Below are positions 32,654-43,538 of a DNA stretch of 64,000 nt, piece after piece. The DNA lies in assembly GCA_022059125.1 (NCBI GenBank), contig JAEUWY010000001.1, positions 4,526,001 to 4,590,000 of the forward strand, written 5' to 3'. The notes under the pieces are model-generated. The model had not been told where the DNA came from. It searched no databases and was given only the letters and a program-made list of their open reading frames with translations. This DNA comes from Corynespora cassiicola. Lineage: Eukaryota; Ascomycota; Dothideomycetes; Pleosporales; Corynesporascaceae. Positions within the stretch are counted from its first letter, which is position 1. Every line of letters begins with the position of its first letter. Made by a program: the position numbers and the translations under genes.

Positions 32654-34592
32654 GCAAAGGGTCGGGGTGGTGGCTGGGGTCAGGCGAGCAGCTCAACTGG
32701 CCGTGGGGCGCGCATGCAACGGGCAGCAGGAAGGGGGTTGTCGGAGGGGATCAGGAGGAGCAGGACGAGGGAGAGGCGTGTGTGCACGACGCAGCGGCAT
32801 GCGCAGCGAGGAATAATAAGAATTGCAGTGGCATGCCTCCCGCCCACAATTGGGTGCACCCTGACGCATTGCCAGACTGGCGACCTGCAGGCTGCGGCGC
32901 CATGCCCCCGCTAGCCACGGCTCACGACGCGCTAGGCCCTCCGCCGGCGCCCGGTTCCTGCGCGCAAGAGACGGCCAGCGACCGCCTGTTGGAGCCCTAC
33001 TTTTGGCTCCCTCTGCCCTTTGCCACGCCCTCCCCCAACGGGGCCCGTCTCCTGCTGCCCTGCCCGGATCCAGCGAGCCATTGCCCCATCCGTCGGCTGC
33101 TATTTGCGTCGCCATTATTGATCTTCCGGCCGTTGGCATTCCCGTCTGGCTTGCCCCCAGTGGCCCGCGAAGGAGCTCAACGCATACTGCCATGCCGTGC
33201 AACCGGCTCCTTGCGACGGCTCCCTCCCACGGCTCCCTCCCACGGCTCCCTCGCACGGCTCCCTGTCCGTTGAAGCTTGAGCAGCCGCGCGACAACCATC
33301 GGCCGCCCAGCCGTGGTGCCGCTGCCGCCGCTGGTGCAACCCCGTCTGGGCACAAGACCTGTGGCGAGCAATCGTTGCCGCCAACTGCTCGCTCGCCATC
33401 GCAATGAACCCCCGTTCATCATCCATCGAATGAACACGCAATCAATCGCTGCATGATGAGCTGTGTTGGACTCCCATCTCGGAACCCTCCGAAAGAGCGG
33501 TGGGAGCCCCAGCGCTGAGCGGCACAGCCACCACGGCGAGCCGCAACCACCACGCTGCGCCCTACAAAAGAGCCGCATCGCCCTCCCCAGCGCGCTTCGC
33601 TTCCCATGCGCAGATCCGGCCTTTGTCGTCCATTGCCCCCTCGACTCTGCCTTGTCCGAGTCCAGCTTACTAGCACACCACAGGGCTGGGCTGGCCTAAG
33701 CGAGGAGCAGCCCTATGGAGCACCTCTACCACCCTTCCGGTCAAAGCTGCATCCACCTCCAAACCTTCTTCCATGCACCTTCATCGTGTACGCCTCGCCT
33801 TTCGCATTTGGTCAACGACGAAGCCGCTCTCAGTCATCCTTCCTCAGCTGTTTGCCCCTCTATCTTCCACCCGCCTCGCTCTCGACCCTTCCGTCACCTT
33901 CTCCAGTCCCATGAATAATCCAACCAGAACCTTTCGCCCCATTGCCCTCGTGACACGCTAGCATGACTACACGGCCGCATATCCGCGTGCTGTCGACATC
34001 TCACCACTTTACACGTTTCCACGCAGACCCGATGCCGCTCCAAGCGGTGCTAACACAGCAAGTGGGCTCGTCTGGCTCGGCCCCTAGCCTACCGTACCGC
34101 TCGTTGCTCATGGTCTAAATCCCCGCAGCTTGGCCACAGCCACATTGACAGTTCGTTCGTCCGTCCTGGCCATGCCGTTCTAGGCCGTCCTGTGACCTGT
34201 GGCTAGCTTCTCCGCAACTACTATCCCTCTCCTGCCCGTACATGTTGCCATGCCATTATCTGTGCTCTCCCAGAAACCATGTTGACTATCTGTTTCTCAG
34301 ACCCACTAGGCTCGTCAGATACATATGCTGACTAATATAGTCACTTACTAATGCATGTCACAACGATTCCTACCCTCCAATGGTATCTGTGAGGCATTGG
34401 AACGTTTAGTTAATCAAGCCGCTCTATGCATCCTCAGTTGCTACAGGCCGGTTTGAGTGGGTTAGCAAGTGCCGAAGGCAGTCGAAGCTCGATGAGGTCA
34501 TTCATACAAACCTATAAATCCAGAGCATCACCACTAACCGACTTACACCAACATTATTCGCATCCATCCCTTTGCTTTTGCGAATACTAGCC
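32654..34592. other. Divergent intergenic region, 1.9 kb
   Basis: A GC-rich half (to about 33700) with chance frames on both strands, then a more AT-rich half. It contains a 14-bp tandem repeat at about 33219-33268. No gene is supported. Confidence 0.45.
33219..33268 (+). repeat. 14-bp tandem repeat (CGGCTCCCTCCCAC)
   Basis: About three and a half head-to-tail copies with one substitution, in non-coding DNA; earlier degenerate copies precede it. Confidence 0.75.
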
Positions 34593-35590
34593 ATGATGAT
34601 TGCTATTACTTCTGCGACAGGAAAATTGGGGTCTGCTGTCCTCGATGCCATCCTGTCCAACAAGCTTATTGACCCAAAGGAACTTGTCGTCTGTGTATGC
34701 ATCATCAATGCCGATCAACCACAGCTTTCGCTGACCTTGGGTCTTTGCAGACTTCGTCTGACCCCCTAGATGCAAAATTCGACATCCACCGCAACCAAAA
34801 CATCACCCTCCGATACAACAACTTCGACCAGCCCGAGTCGCTCGAGCGTGCCTTCACAGGATGCGACAAACTATTTCTCGTCTCGACGCCCCGCATCTCC
34901 ATGGACTACAACGACGCCCCGCTCTGGAAGGGAAGAGAAGCCCACCATCGCGCAGCCATTGACGCCGCCCTAAAAGTTGGAGTCAAGCACGTCTACTACA
35001 CCTCCCTTGGCTTCGGAAACCCCTCAAAGGCCGGCGTCATGAGGGCACACGTCCGCACTGAAAAGTACCTTCAGGAGCTGGCTGATCAGGGCAAGCTGAA
35101 GTACACGATCATCAGGGAAGGCCTCTACAACGAGTCGTGGCCGCTCTACTTTGGGTATTACTTCGGGCTCAAGGAGGAGGCGAGGAAGGAGGTCGTGGTA
35201 GCGGGTGACGGACCGGTTTCTTGGACCAGCATTCCGGACATGGCGTTTGGAACGGCCAAGGTCCTGGCCGCACCGAGCACGGAGTGGGCGGGGAGGACGT
35301 TTTATCTGTCGCAGAAGAAGACTTGGACTTTGGGCGATGTGGCTGCCATTGTTAGTAAGGTCAGAGGCGAACAGGTGAGGCTCAAGGTGGTTCCGAGGAA
35401 AGAGCACGAGGATTTTTATGTGGAGAAGATGGGGATGGAGAGGCCGGCTGTGGAGTGGTGGAGCTCGACGTATGAGGCCCTCGAGGATGGGGAGTGTGCG
35501 ATTGATGATCCGACTCTTGAGCGGATTTTGGGGGAGGCTGGAAGGACGCCAAAGCCGCTAGAGGATACCGTCGCCGAGATGTTGGAGTAG
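34593..35590 (+). CDS. NmrA-like NAD(P)-binding protein
   Basis: An atypical short-chain dehydrogenase/NmrA-family protein, 313 aa, two exons (34593-34694, 34751-35590; intron 56 nt). The N-terminus ITSATGKLGSAVLDAIL is the GxxGxxG-type dinucleotide site of a Rossmann fold. Later come KLFLVSTP, then VKHVYYTSLGFG with the YxxxK-like region replaced, and a C-terminal ILGEAGRTPKPLEDTVAEMLE substrate-side segment. The usual family resemblance is to bacterial QOR2/YtfG and fungal NmrA-like redox sensors. Whether it is an enzyme or a regulator cannot be told. Two consecutive ATGs (34593, 34596) are possible starts. Confidence 0.88.
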
Positions 35591-35976
35591 ATGCGCTTGT
35601 CAAATCGGCCCCTGGCTTGTCAATATCACACCATCGGCCTTTCTCCAAATCGGCCCCCATGCCAACTACATGCTGCATTTACCAACTCCCGTATGCGATA
35701 TATGAGACTCGGATGTGACGCTAAGAAAATGGACACACTCGCCAGCAGCAGGTTCCACGATTTGCACAACACGACCCCAATACAACAAATTGAGACCCGT
35801 TGTTTCGGGCGCCGCTCCATCCGTCGGATTCCTTTCGGCTATTCCTATGCCTTGAATTCCAAGTCGGTATTCATTTATTTTGCCCGTCCAGACGGGCAAA
35901 TACGCAGGTAAATACCACACGTTGTTTGGGCCGTTTTTTTTTCATTGAAACCCACGCTGACGAGCTTGCTCAAGCC
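35591..35976. other. Intergenic, no gene
   Basis: Short spacer between the NmrA-like gene and the glycoprotein remnant; nothing recognised apart from a T-rich tract just before 35977. Confidence 0.4.
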
Positions 35977-37200
35977 ATGCCCTGCCAAATGTTTTCTCCA
36001 GTCGTTTCAACAGCTATTTTGGCTCTCTTACTGGTGTTGAATGCAGTCACCCTCGAAGTCGCACCCGATTCTAGCTGCGCCAACTTCTCCCTTGACAGTC
36101 CACAATCGAACGCGTCCAATATCTACCACTTGTCAACCTTTGACAAAGATATAATTTGTCTGGGCACAGACTACGCTGGCGCCAACAGCACCGAAAAGGG
36201 GTGTCGGTTCAAGAGCTGTGTGGGCTGCGAGCAGACGAGCGATTGGGCTTGGGGCGGCGATGGTGATGATGGAGAGAATGACGTATATTGGTTCTTGTGT
36301 AAGTTAAATGGCTCGTGTATTACTGGGATTTTTGGTGGAATGTGCTAACGACTGAGTTGTAGTCGACCTCAAATCTATAATTGCTTGATGTGTCATTGGC
36401 TTTCTCGAATCGCAGTCCAACCCCAATGTCACCGAGGTGAATACGCTGTGTAGTGCCGACTGCGAGACCATTAGTAAGGCGATTAATGATCGACTGAAGC
36501 AAACAAATCAGAGGCTGCAGTACAACTACTGCAGTTCTGACAATGACGGGTTCATGAATGGCATCGATAAATGTGCGACATGCTTAAGTAAGGGTGAAAA
36601 TCTCCAAATACTTGCAAATTTTGAGTCAAGTCTTATCTTTAATGCACGCCTTGCAAAACTCACTCTGTGATCCCTACAGTCGCGTAAGCATTAAAGGCGG
36701 CTTGTGAGCAGATGCCCGATCCTGGTTCCACGATATCGCTTTCTACAAACGTTTTTGCAGTTGCTACCGCGACTACATCAGGGACCGCTAGCCCTGCTCC
36801 TGACCTCTCCTCCACCGAATCTTCGATGATCCCGAGGTCTAGTCCCAGCTCTATCTCTAGCCCTAACCTTAGCCTTAGCCCCAGCCCCAACTCTAGCTCC
36901 AGCTCCAGCTCCTTATCAGTTGCTTCCATAGCAGGGCTTGCGATCGGTTCTATTGCTGGCTTAGCCATAGACATAGCTTCTATCTTCGTGATACTACGTG
37001 CACATAGGAAACCCGTATCCGGAGATAATACGGGAGAGTTGATTGGGCGTCATTTGGCCAGCGGTCCCGAAACAGTGGTATATACGACGGCTCGGTATGA
37101 GGCAACACCTCAATCCCCTTTATTCCCGAGGGAACTCCCAGGGAACAACTCGCCTACTGAGCTGGCGAGCACGCAGGGGAAATGGATGCTGGCATCCTAG
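35977..37200 (+). pseudogene. Cys-rich secreted/TM glycoprotein gene with two in-frame stops
   Basis: The intact parent type has a signal peptide, a Cys-rich ectodomain, a Ser-rich stalk, one TM helix and a short tail; all parts are visible. Exon 1 (35977-36298) has signal peptide ILALLLVLNAVTLEV and GGDGDDGENDVYWFL. The intron 36299-36362 is well formed (GTAAGT, GCTAAC, TTGTAG). The next exon reads FDLKSIIA, then TGA at 36386-36388, then CVIGFLESQSNPNVTEVN and on to DKCATCL, all in one frame. Intron 2 starts at 36588 (GTAAGG); with the best acceptor (CTACAG, 36679) the frame reads Ile-Ala-TAA before ALKAACEQMPDPG. The stalk and TM (SVASIAGLAIGSIAGLAIDIASIFVIL) follow to 37200. An alternative acceptor (36688) avoids the TAA; nothing simple avoids the TGA. 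Confidence 0.6.
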
Positions 37201-37439
37201 TACACGCCAGGTGACCCTGAAGATGTGTCAAGCTTCGTGTGGCAAAACGCCAAGCCATTCTAACGCAAAGTCGGTGCGGTACGCGGACAATGACGAAATA
37301 GCTAAATACCGCATTCGTATGCAATTCTCATGTCACTTCTGATCGGCTTCTCCAAAACTGCGATCCCATAAGTAATTCTCCATGTCTCTTGATTCCTCTT
37401 TGTCCCTCACAACCCTGAGCCGCTCACGCCCGAGGCGAG

Positions 37440-38581
37440 ATGGCACCTTCCGCACGCTTCCATCTCAACTTCGTCGGGGATGTAATGTTAGGTCGTCTAA
37501 TCGACCAATTGCTCCCCAATCACGTCAAAAGCCCCGCAGAAGCTCAGCATGTGTCCAACTACGTCGGCACCGCCCTGGACCTGCAAAGATATGAGAAAGT
37601 TGTCTGCCTTCCACCCTGTTTTCAGGACTAACATCAATAAGCTTCAAATCGCCGTGGGGCAACTCGCTGCCCCTCTTTCGTTCTGCAAACCTCAACTTGA
37701 TCAACCTCGAGACTGCAGTCACAACTTGCGCGAAGCCATGGCCTGGAAAGACGTTTAGTTACCGGATGCATCCCGCCAATCTTCAATGCTTGAGAGAGGC
37801 ACATATTGACTATATCTCGCTCGCCAACAACCACACCCTGGACTATGGGGAAGAAGGATTACTGGAGACTGTAAAAATGCTGAAGGGGTCCAATATACCT
37901 TTTGCAGGCGCGGGAGTCTCTCCTGAAGAGGCACAACAACCTGCCGTCCTGGGATTAAAGGACGAGGGCAAAAACTATTCAGTATATGTATATTCTTGCG
38001 CTGACCATCCTACCGAGTGGTTCAATGTACCCAATCTCCACTCTATCGACTACTCGTCGGCCACGCGCGAGCGGCTGAAACAGCTGCTCATGTCGAATGC
38101 AATCAAGCCTGACCTCAAAATATTCAGTGTCCACTGGGGACCGAACTATTCTTGGGCACCGTCAGATGACATCCGCAGCCTAGCGCACTTCCTAGTCGAC
38201 GAATGCGCCGTAGACATTGTCCACGGCCACTCTTCCCACCATGTCCAGGGCGTAGAAGTGTACAAGGGCAAGCTCATCATCTACGGCTGCGGAGACTTCG
38301 TCGACGATTATGCCCTACACGCGGAATATCGGAACGATTTGTCCGCCGTGTGGAGAGTAGGGGTCGAGGCAAGCAACATTCCGGACGGATCAAGACTGCG
38401 CGTGACGCAACTTGAGATTTTTCCAAGCCGGATCAACCGTTTCCAGGCCAATTTGATCGGCAAAAATGACCCAGATCACTACTGGCTGAAGGAGACATTG
38501 CACCCGCTCTGCGAGGACTTGAATACCAAGATCCAAGAGGATCTGGGAAAAGATGATCAGATTATTGTCAAAGTCGTGTAG
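37440..38581 (+). pseudogene. CapA-family (PGA_cap) phosphoesterase-like, frame break near the 5' end
   Basis: This resembles the CapA/PgsA family (PF09587), a metallophosphatase-like fold named from bacterial poly-gamma-glutamate synthesis and present in many ascomycetes with unknown role. Part 1 (from 37440) reads NFVGDVMLGRLIDQLLP. Part 2 (frame open from 37595, clearly family-like from about 37650) reads SPWGNSLPLF, LINLETAVTT, DYISLANNHTLDYG, SVHWGPNY, VDIVHGHSSHHVQGVE and YGCGDFVDDY, including the conserved Asp, Asn-Asn-His and His-Gly-His-Ser-Ser-His positions. The two parts are in different frames; they overlap only at 37595-37628. The only intron-like candidate (37601-37643, GTTGTC...CAATAAG) has a length that does not restore frame. 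Either a one-base loss broke the gene, or splicing is unusual. Otherwise it would encode about 365 residues. Confidence 0.7.
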
Positions 38582-40267
38582 ATCGGATCAGATCCTCGTC
38601 GATCTTTCTTTTTTCCCGCCAGTCATCGGGGTCTTGGGGGCTAGATCGTGTAGGCTGACGTCTGAAGCTGGGTGCTATTCAGACACCGCATAGTCTGATA
38701 AGCCTCGGCATGATAACCCGTACTCGGCTCTGCGCCCCCTCGGTTACCTGGTATGTGGAAATTTTGTTTTCCGGCGATCATCTTGTTCCAAAGCGGCACG
38801 ATTAGTGACATTGCTGGAATACCACTGGGAAAAGTTGGCCGATGTGTCGTTTGACTGGTGCACAAAAGGGCCTTTTTACGGGTGCGGTCGAAACATTCGT
38901 TGGAGTATTCGCCGTTGGGGAAGTCTGAAGAGGGAGTTTTTCCAATCTCATCTGCGGTTTCGATCCTCTGTGGTAGCGAAGCTCGGATGTTTTTTTCTCG
39001 CTTGGGTCGGCATCTTCTAACGGGTGTCGTCCACGATGAAACAATAGCTCCGAAAGGGAGATTTTCTTTTCCTCGACTCCACATCTCTCGAAAACGCCTA
39101 GTTGTGTACTCGTACCCCCCAAAAATATCGATTTCTCATTTAGTCTTATTCAGGGCCTCTAACCGAATCGTTGGTGTTGGCACTATTCCTGCTAATCTCC
39201 ACAGCGTAGAGCTGTGTTCACAGCGATGACCCTTTCACGTTTCAAACAGCTTCGCCCTCAAAGTGGGCCATGCATTTGGTTTTCTGACTGAACAGCCGCG
39301 TTAGAGCAGCGATGCTCTGAAACGGATCCGAGATCGTCTAATGTGCCGTTCATCAGCCTTGGCCCGCCCGTGCAAAATGCTTGCCAACGTCGGCCATTAT
39401 AGTTCATTATTGACGGTTGCACGACGATGAAAAGCTTATTTTGCATGAAAGTGGACGGAAGTCGTTGTAACTGCAGGATCAACAACGACCACATCCCGAA
39501 GAGCGGGAAAGCCCCCTTTAGGCTTTCGGCTGTCGGCTGTCAATTGTAACATCGCTTCATCTGTAAGTATTCGCCTTGGAGCCCACTTTCTCTCAATGAC
39601 GAATTCTCAATGACAACTCGAGCACCGGCCAATCTAGTACCAGAGCCGGTTCAATGTGCCGCGGTATGAATAGCCAAGGATGTACATTCCGGGAGCTCCC
39701 TCGCGAGACCATTCCCACGGCGCCTGAAGATGTCGCAAGAGTGCCAGGGTGACCGGACGAAGCACTTCTTACATGACCTCACCGCGACCCAACTGCATAG
39801 ATGGTCCGTGAGTTGAGGGTGTTCGACGTCTGAGACCCAATCGACCAGAATGTCTTCCTCGGTATCTCAGCATGTAGCCAGATCTGCCCTCCAGATCGTC
39901 CCCAGGCATTGAGTCATGAGTTTCCTGATGTCCTTGGCATTGCTATTTGGGCATTACCTTTGCTCTTTGTGGAGGGATCTGCTACACATCTAGGTCCAGG
40001 CGGCCGAGAATTTCCAAATCCAATCTGCTGGAGGGAAGCCCAGCGAGAGAAGTGCCGAGGTCACAGGTAGACCTCCTAGATACAGCATGCTATAAAGACG
40101 TCTGGTCGTCGCCTTATGGTGTCTGTTCTCTACAAGTACATCAGTTCACACCTCAGGCAGACAACACTTGGAGCCGGGTCTCCTCTCCTTCTCGTACTCT
40201 CTTTAACTTTTTTTTGGCAATCGGTACCTGTTTATCAGAAGGGCACCTTACAATCTTTTCCACAATC
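38582..40267. other. Intergenic region upstream of the cutinase gene
   Basis: 1.7 kb without a supported gene. Short frames on both strands have no family resemblance. The cutinase promoter is at the right end. Confidence 0.45.
40091..40096 (+). promoter_or_regulatory. Candidate TATA box of the cutinase gene
   Basis: TATAAA lies 172 bp before the cutinase ATG, with a CT-rich stretch (TCTCCTCTCCTTCTC) between it and the start, as is common for inducible fungal genes. Confidence 0.4.
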
Positions 40268-41450
40268 ATGTTCACCAAGGCTTTCATGGCAGCGGCCCTC
40301 GTCGGCCTGGCTGCATCCAGCCCCCTAAGGTCCCGCCAGACTCGCTCCAGCTCCAGCGAATTCTCCCAAGGAGGTTGCAAGCCCGTCATGTTCGCCTTCG
40401 CCCGCGGCTCCACCGAGATAGGAAATATGGTACGAATCCATCTTCATCCTCATCAGCATCACTACCTCCTCCTCAGTCCCTCCCTACTAACCCCCCAACC
40501 AGGGAACAATCGTCGGCCCCCAAACCTCCGACGGCCTCAAAGCAAACTTCGGTGCCGACCAAGTAGCCACCGAAGGCATCGAATACGCCGCCGCCCTCGC
40601 CCCCAACGCCCTCCCGGGCGGCACCGACGAAAAGAGCAAGCAATCCATGCAAGACACCCTCAACGCCATGGCCTCCCAATGCGCCGACTCGGTCATCGTA
40701 GCCGGAGGCTACAGCCAGGGAGCAGCCGTCTCGCACCGCGCCATCGAGTCCCTCGACCCCGCCGTGCAGGACCAAATCGCCGGCGTCATCCTCTACGGCG
40801 ACACGCAGAAGCAGCAGGACAACAACCAGATCCCGAATTTCCCGCAGGAGAAGACGATGATTATCTGTCAGCCGGGGGATTTGGTGTGTGTGGGGACGTT
40901 GACCATCTTGCCGGCGCATTTGACGTATGGGCAGCGGGCGGATGAGGGGGTGCAGTTTTTGACTACGCAGGTTCAGGGCGCCATGGCGAAGATTAAGGCG
41001 AGGAAGGTTAAGAGGGAGAGTGAGGATAGGGAGAAGAGGCAGGAAGAGGAGTTGAGGGAGCAGCAGGAGGAGCTGGCTGAGGAGGAGCAGGAACAGGCCG
41101 AGGAGGATCAGGAGCAGCAGGATGAGCAGCAAGATGGTGCTCAGGGGGTACAGGAGGAACAGCAGGAGGCGCAGAATGAGCAGCAGGAGGAGCAGCAGGA
41201 AGAGCTGGATGAACAGAAGGAGGAGGAACTGGAGGCGAGGGCTACCAAGAAGCCCAAGAAGACGGGCAGCGTCGGGCAGCTCAAGAGAGAGCCTGCTAAG
41301 AAGCCAAAGAAGACTGGTAGCGTCGGTCAATTGAAGAGGGAGGCCGCGAAGAAGAAGCCCAAGAAGACCGGTGGTGTCGGCCAGCTGAAGAGGGACACTA
41401 CCAACATGGGCTCTAGGATGGCGAGGACTGGTGTGAAAATCATGGCCTAG
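40268..41450 (+). CDS. Cutinase with Glu/Gln-rich tail and KR-bounded repeats
   Basis: A secreted serine esterase of the cutinase family (PF01083), 369 aa, two exons (40268-40429, 40503-41450; 73-nt intron with CTACTAAC branch). Signal peptide at residues 1-18 and a basic propeptide-like stretch (LRSRQTR). Catalytic residues: Ser125 in GGYSQG, Asp180 in PGDLVC, His193 in PAHLTY; four Cys (37, 114, 176, 183) fit the two family disulfides. A typical cutinase ends near residue 220. Here about 150 more residues follow: a Glu/Gln-rich coiled-coil-like block (226-297) and three tandem units of the form KKPKKTGSVGQLKR (303-316, 320-333, 337-351), separated by EPA and EAA. Each unit ends in Lys-Arg, and two more KR sites lie at 224-225 and 232-233. 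The tail resembles Kex2-processed repeat precursors; Glu-Pro and Glu-Ala after KR suit a Ste13-type trimming peptidase. That is inference. Confidence 0.93.
41247..41393 (+). repeat. Three-copy in-frame tandem repeat in the cutinase tail
   Basis: Three units of 48-54 bp encode KKPKKTGSVGQLKR with small changes (third copy GGVGQ and an extra Lys). The DNA copies differ mostly at third codon positions, so the peptide seems to be kept. Confidence 0.85.
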
Positions 41451-43538
41451 ATGGCTATTTCACTTTCTGTCGCTACAAAGGGGCTCGACATGTTTCCTCC
41501 CTTGAGGGGAGAGCGTATACACGGCCGGTGATGTCTATATCCTGTATCTGTATTTTTTTACGTATGCTTTATTTTCTTATTCTCAGTCATGGTTTTCTTT
41601 GGTCTCAATGTTAATCGTTTGACCGACTCGACGACAGGTCTCCACAGCCCCTATGGGATCGGCATCTATGGTTGACACTGACAGCGCTCTGACGGCCGAC
41701 AGTCAGCCACAAAGGAACCTTGCGAAAAGCAGCATTCTCGAACTCTAGCTGGCAATTAGAACGGCTGTCTTCGTCTGCGGCGTGTTTTAGAATTTGAAAT
41801 CCCGCAAGGCGGAGTTCTGAAGCGTCGGGCTCCGCCAAGCGTTTGTGTTGATGAAACACAGGGTGTGAGATGGTGCGGTGCGGTGAGCCACCAGCCTGTT
41901 TTGAACAGATTTCTAGATGGTGCAGAGGGGCGTGGCTTTCGTTGAATGCCGATATGACAGCGGAGTCTCCAACTGTGGGAGCTGTATAACGGACGTGGCG
42001 CCGCTGTCACCTGATCAAAGCTTCTAACAGTATCGTCTCATATTGACGTTGGGTTCCTTGTCATTAATTATTTTAATCTATCCTCTTATTAAAATTCGGG
42101 AATCAGGTACGATGTAGACTGTGATTGATTACACTGCTTCCCTCTTTTATCTACGCTGCTGGGTCCTCCGTGTAAAGATCCATTAGAAAAAAATTGGAGC
42201 AAGATTAGATGGTCTATCGCAGACGGGACCATACTGAGTCAACCCCCGAGGAGATGTTATTTATGAATTCAGTCTCACCATGGGTAAAGATACATGGATT
42301 GGTGTGGTGGGTCTTGGTTCAGTGCATTCTACTTCAACCGTTCCCGTACAGCACGTCACAGCGCTGCCACGTCTACGAGCCAACAAATCCTTTATAGCAA
42401 CTCACATTGAATATTCAAAGAACCGTGTGGATTGACATTATTTCAGACTGCCTCATGGCGCAATTAAAACCGTAGAATAGTACGCAGAAAACTCTCAACC
42501 TACGTAGCACGCAGAGCCCTACCGAAGACGTACAGGTATTTCTCTTCCCAAAAAAGCATTTATCACGACAATGTCAACTTGTGAAGAGTTATGAAAATTG
42601 TTAGCACTATGCCCTGTATTAATGCCAAGGAATATGGGGCGTCTGTGTGGCGAGTTTTTGCTTTTTCGATGCTCAGCCCGCAAGACCGATTTAGGTATGT
42701 GCCAAAAAGGGTATAGTATGGCGGGCCCAGATTCACCCGTGGGCTGACGACAACCTGCACCAGCAAGCAGTCCACCGCCTGTGCCACGCTGTGCTGGCTA
42801 CCATCACTAACTACTTATCTCAGCCCTCTTCGCTTCATGCTCGGCCAATTTTTTGAGGCCCGCCGCTTGCTTACTTCTCAGCTCACGAGGCGAGGGCGTC
42901 CCAAGGCTCGGCCCCACGGCTGAGGGTTCACTGCATTAGTCCTCTGCTTCTCCTCTTCTGAGCTGCAGCGGTACGACGGACTTCAATTTAGCCAGAGAGA
43001 AAAAAGATGTCTTGTGCTCTGGTCCGACGCTGTGCCTCGTCCCCGCAAGGAGTAATGAGTAACTAAAGGATTCCTCGCGATATCGCTGATCTCTGATTCT
43101 CGCGTTCTGCCGCGCCGAATCAACAGCTGGCGTAGTGGCTGATCTTGATGTCTTGGCTGCTCTGCATACCTGAGTCTGAGCAAATCAACGCCCTATATGA
43201 TCCATAATTAATTCTGGGACCGAACGCTGGCTCGCGGCTTATCCTACGGGACGCCCTTCGAGACTCCAGAACGCTGTGAGGAGCCGTCGCCCTCATACCG
43301 AATTTAGCATGGTCACCAAGACCCTTCGCTACGCCCCCGCATGAGACGCAGCCTCCCACGGCATGTTGCGGATGACAGCTTAGACTAGGGTGTCTAGTAC
43401 CAATGGGTGGACTCAGCCCGGGCATTGATCATCTTGCAAGGCAGCGTGAGACTTAAGTGCTGGCTGCCTCCACGGCCGCGCTGCGTTGGAGTTTTATTCT
43501 GCGCAACTGAAACCCAGCCTCGTGTACAGTTCACCTCC
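41451..43538. other. Intergenic region, 2.1 kb, no gene
   Basis: AT-rich in the middle (42040-42500). No frame with domain or splice support. It holds the 3' flank of the cutinase gene and the promoter of the kelch gene. Confidence 0.45.

Noticed and set aside
32329..33355. Long frames on both strands at the head of the 978-aa gene
   Set aside because: One overlaps the coding strand of the 978-aa gene; the others are in GC-rich repeat DNA without protein character.
37601..37643. A 43-nt intron in the CapA-like gene
   Set aside because: GTTGTC...GACTAACATCAATAAG looks partly intron-like, but its length leaves the halves in different frames.
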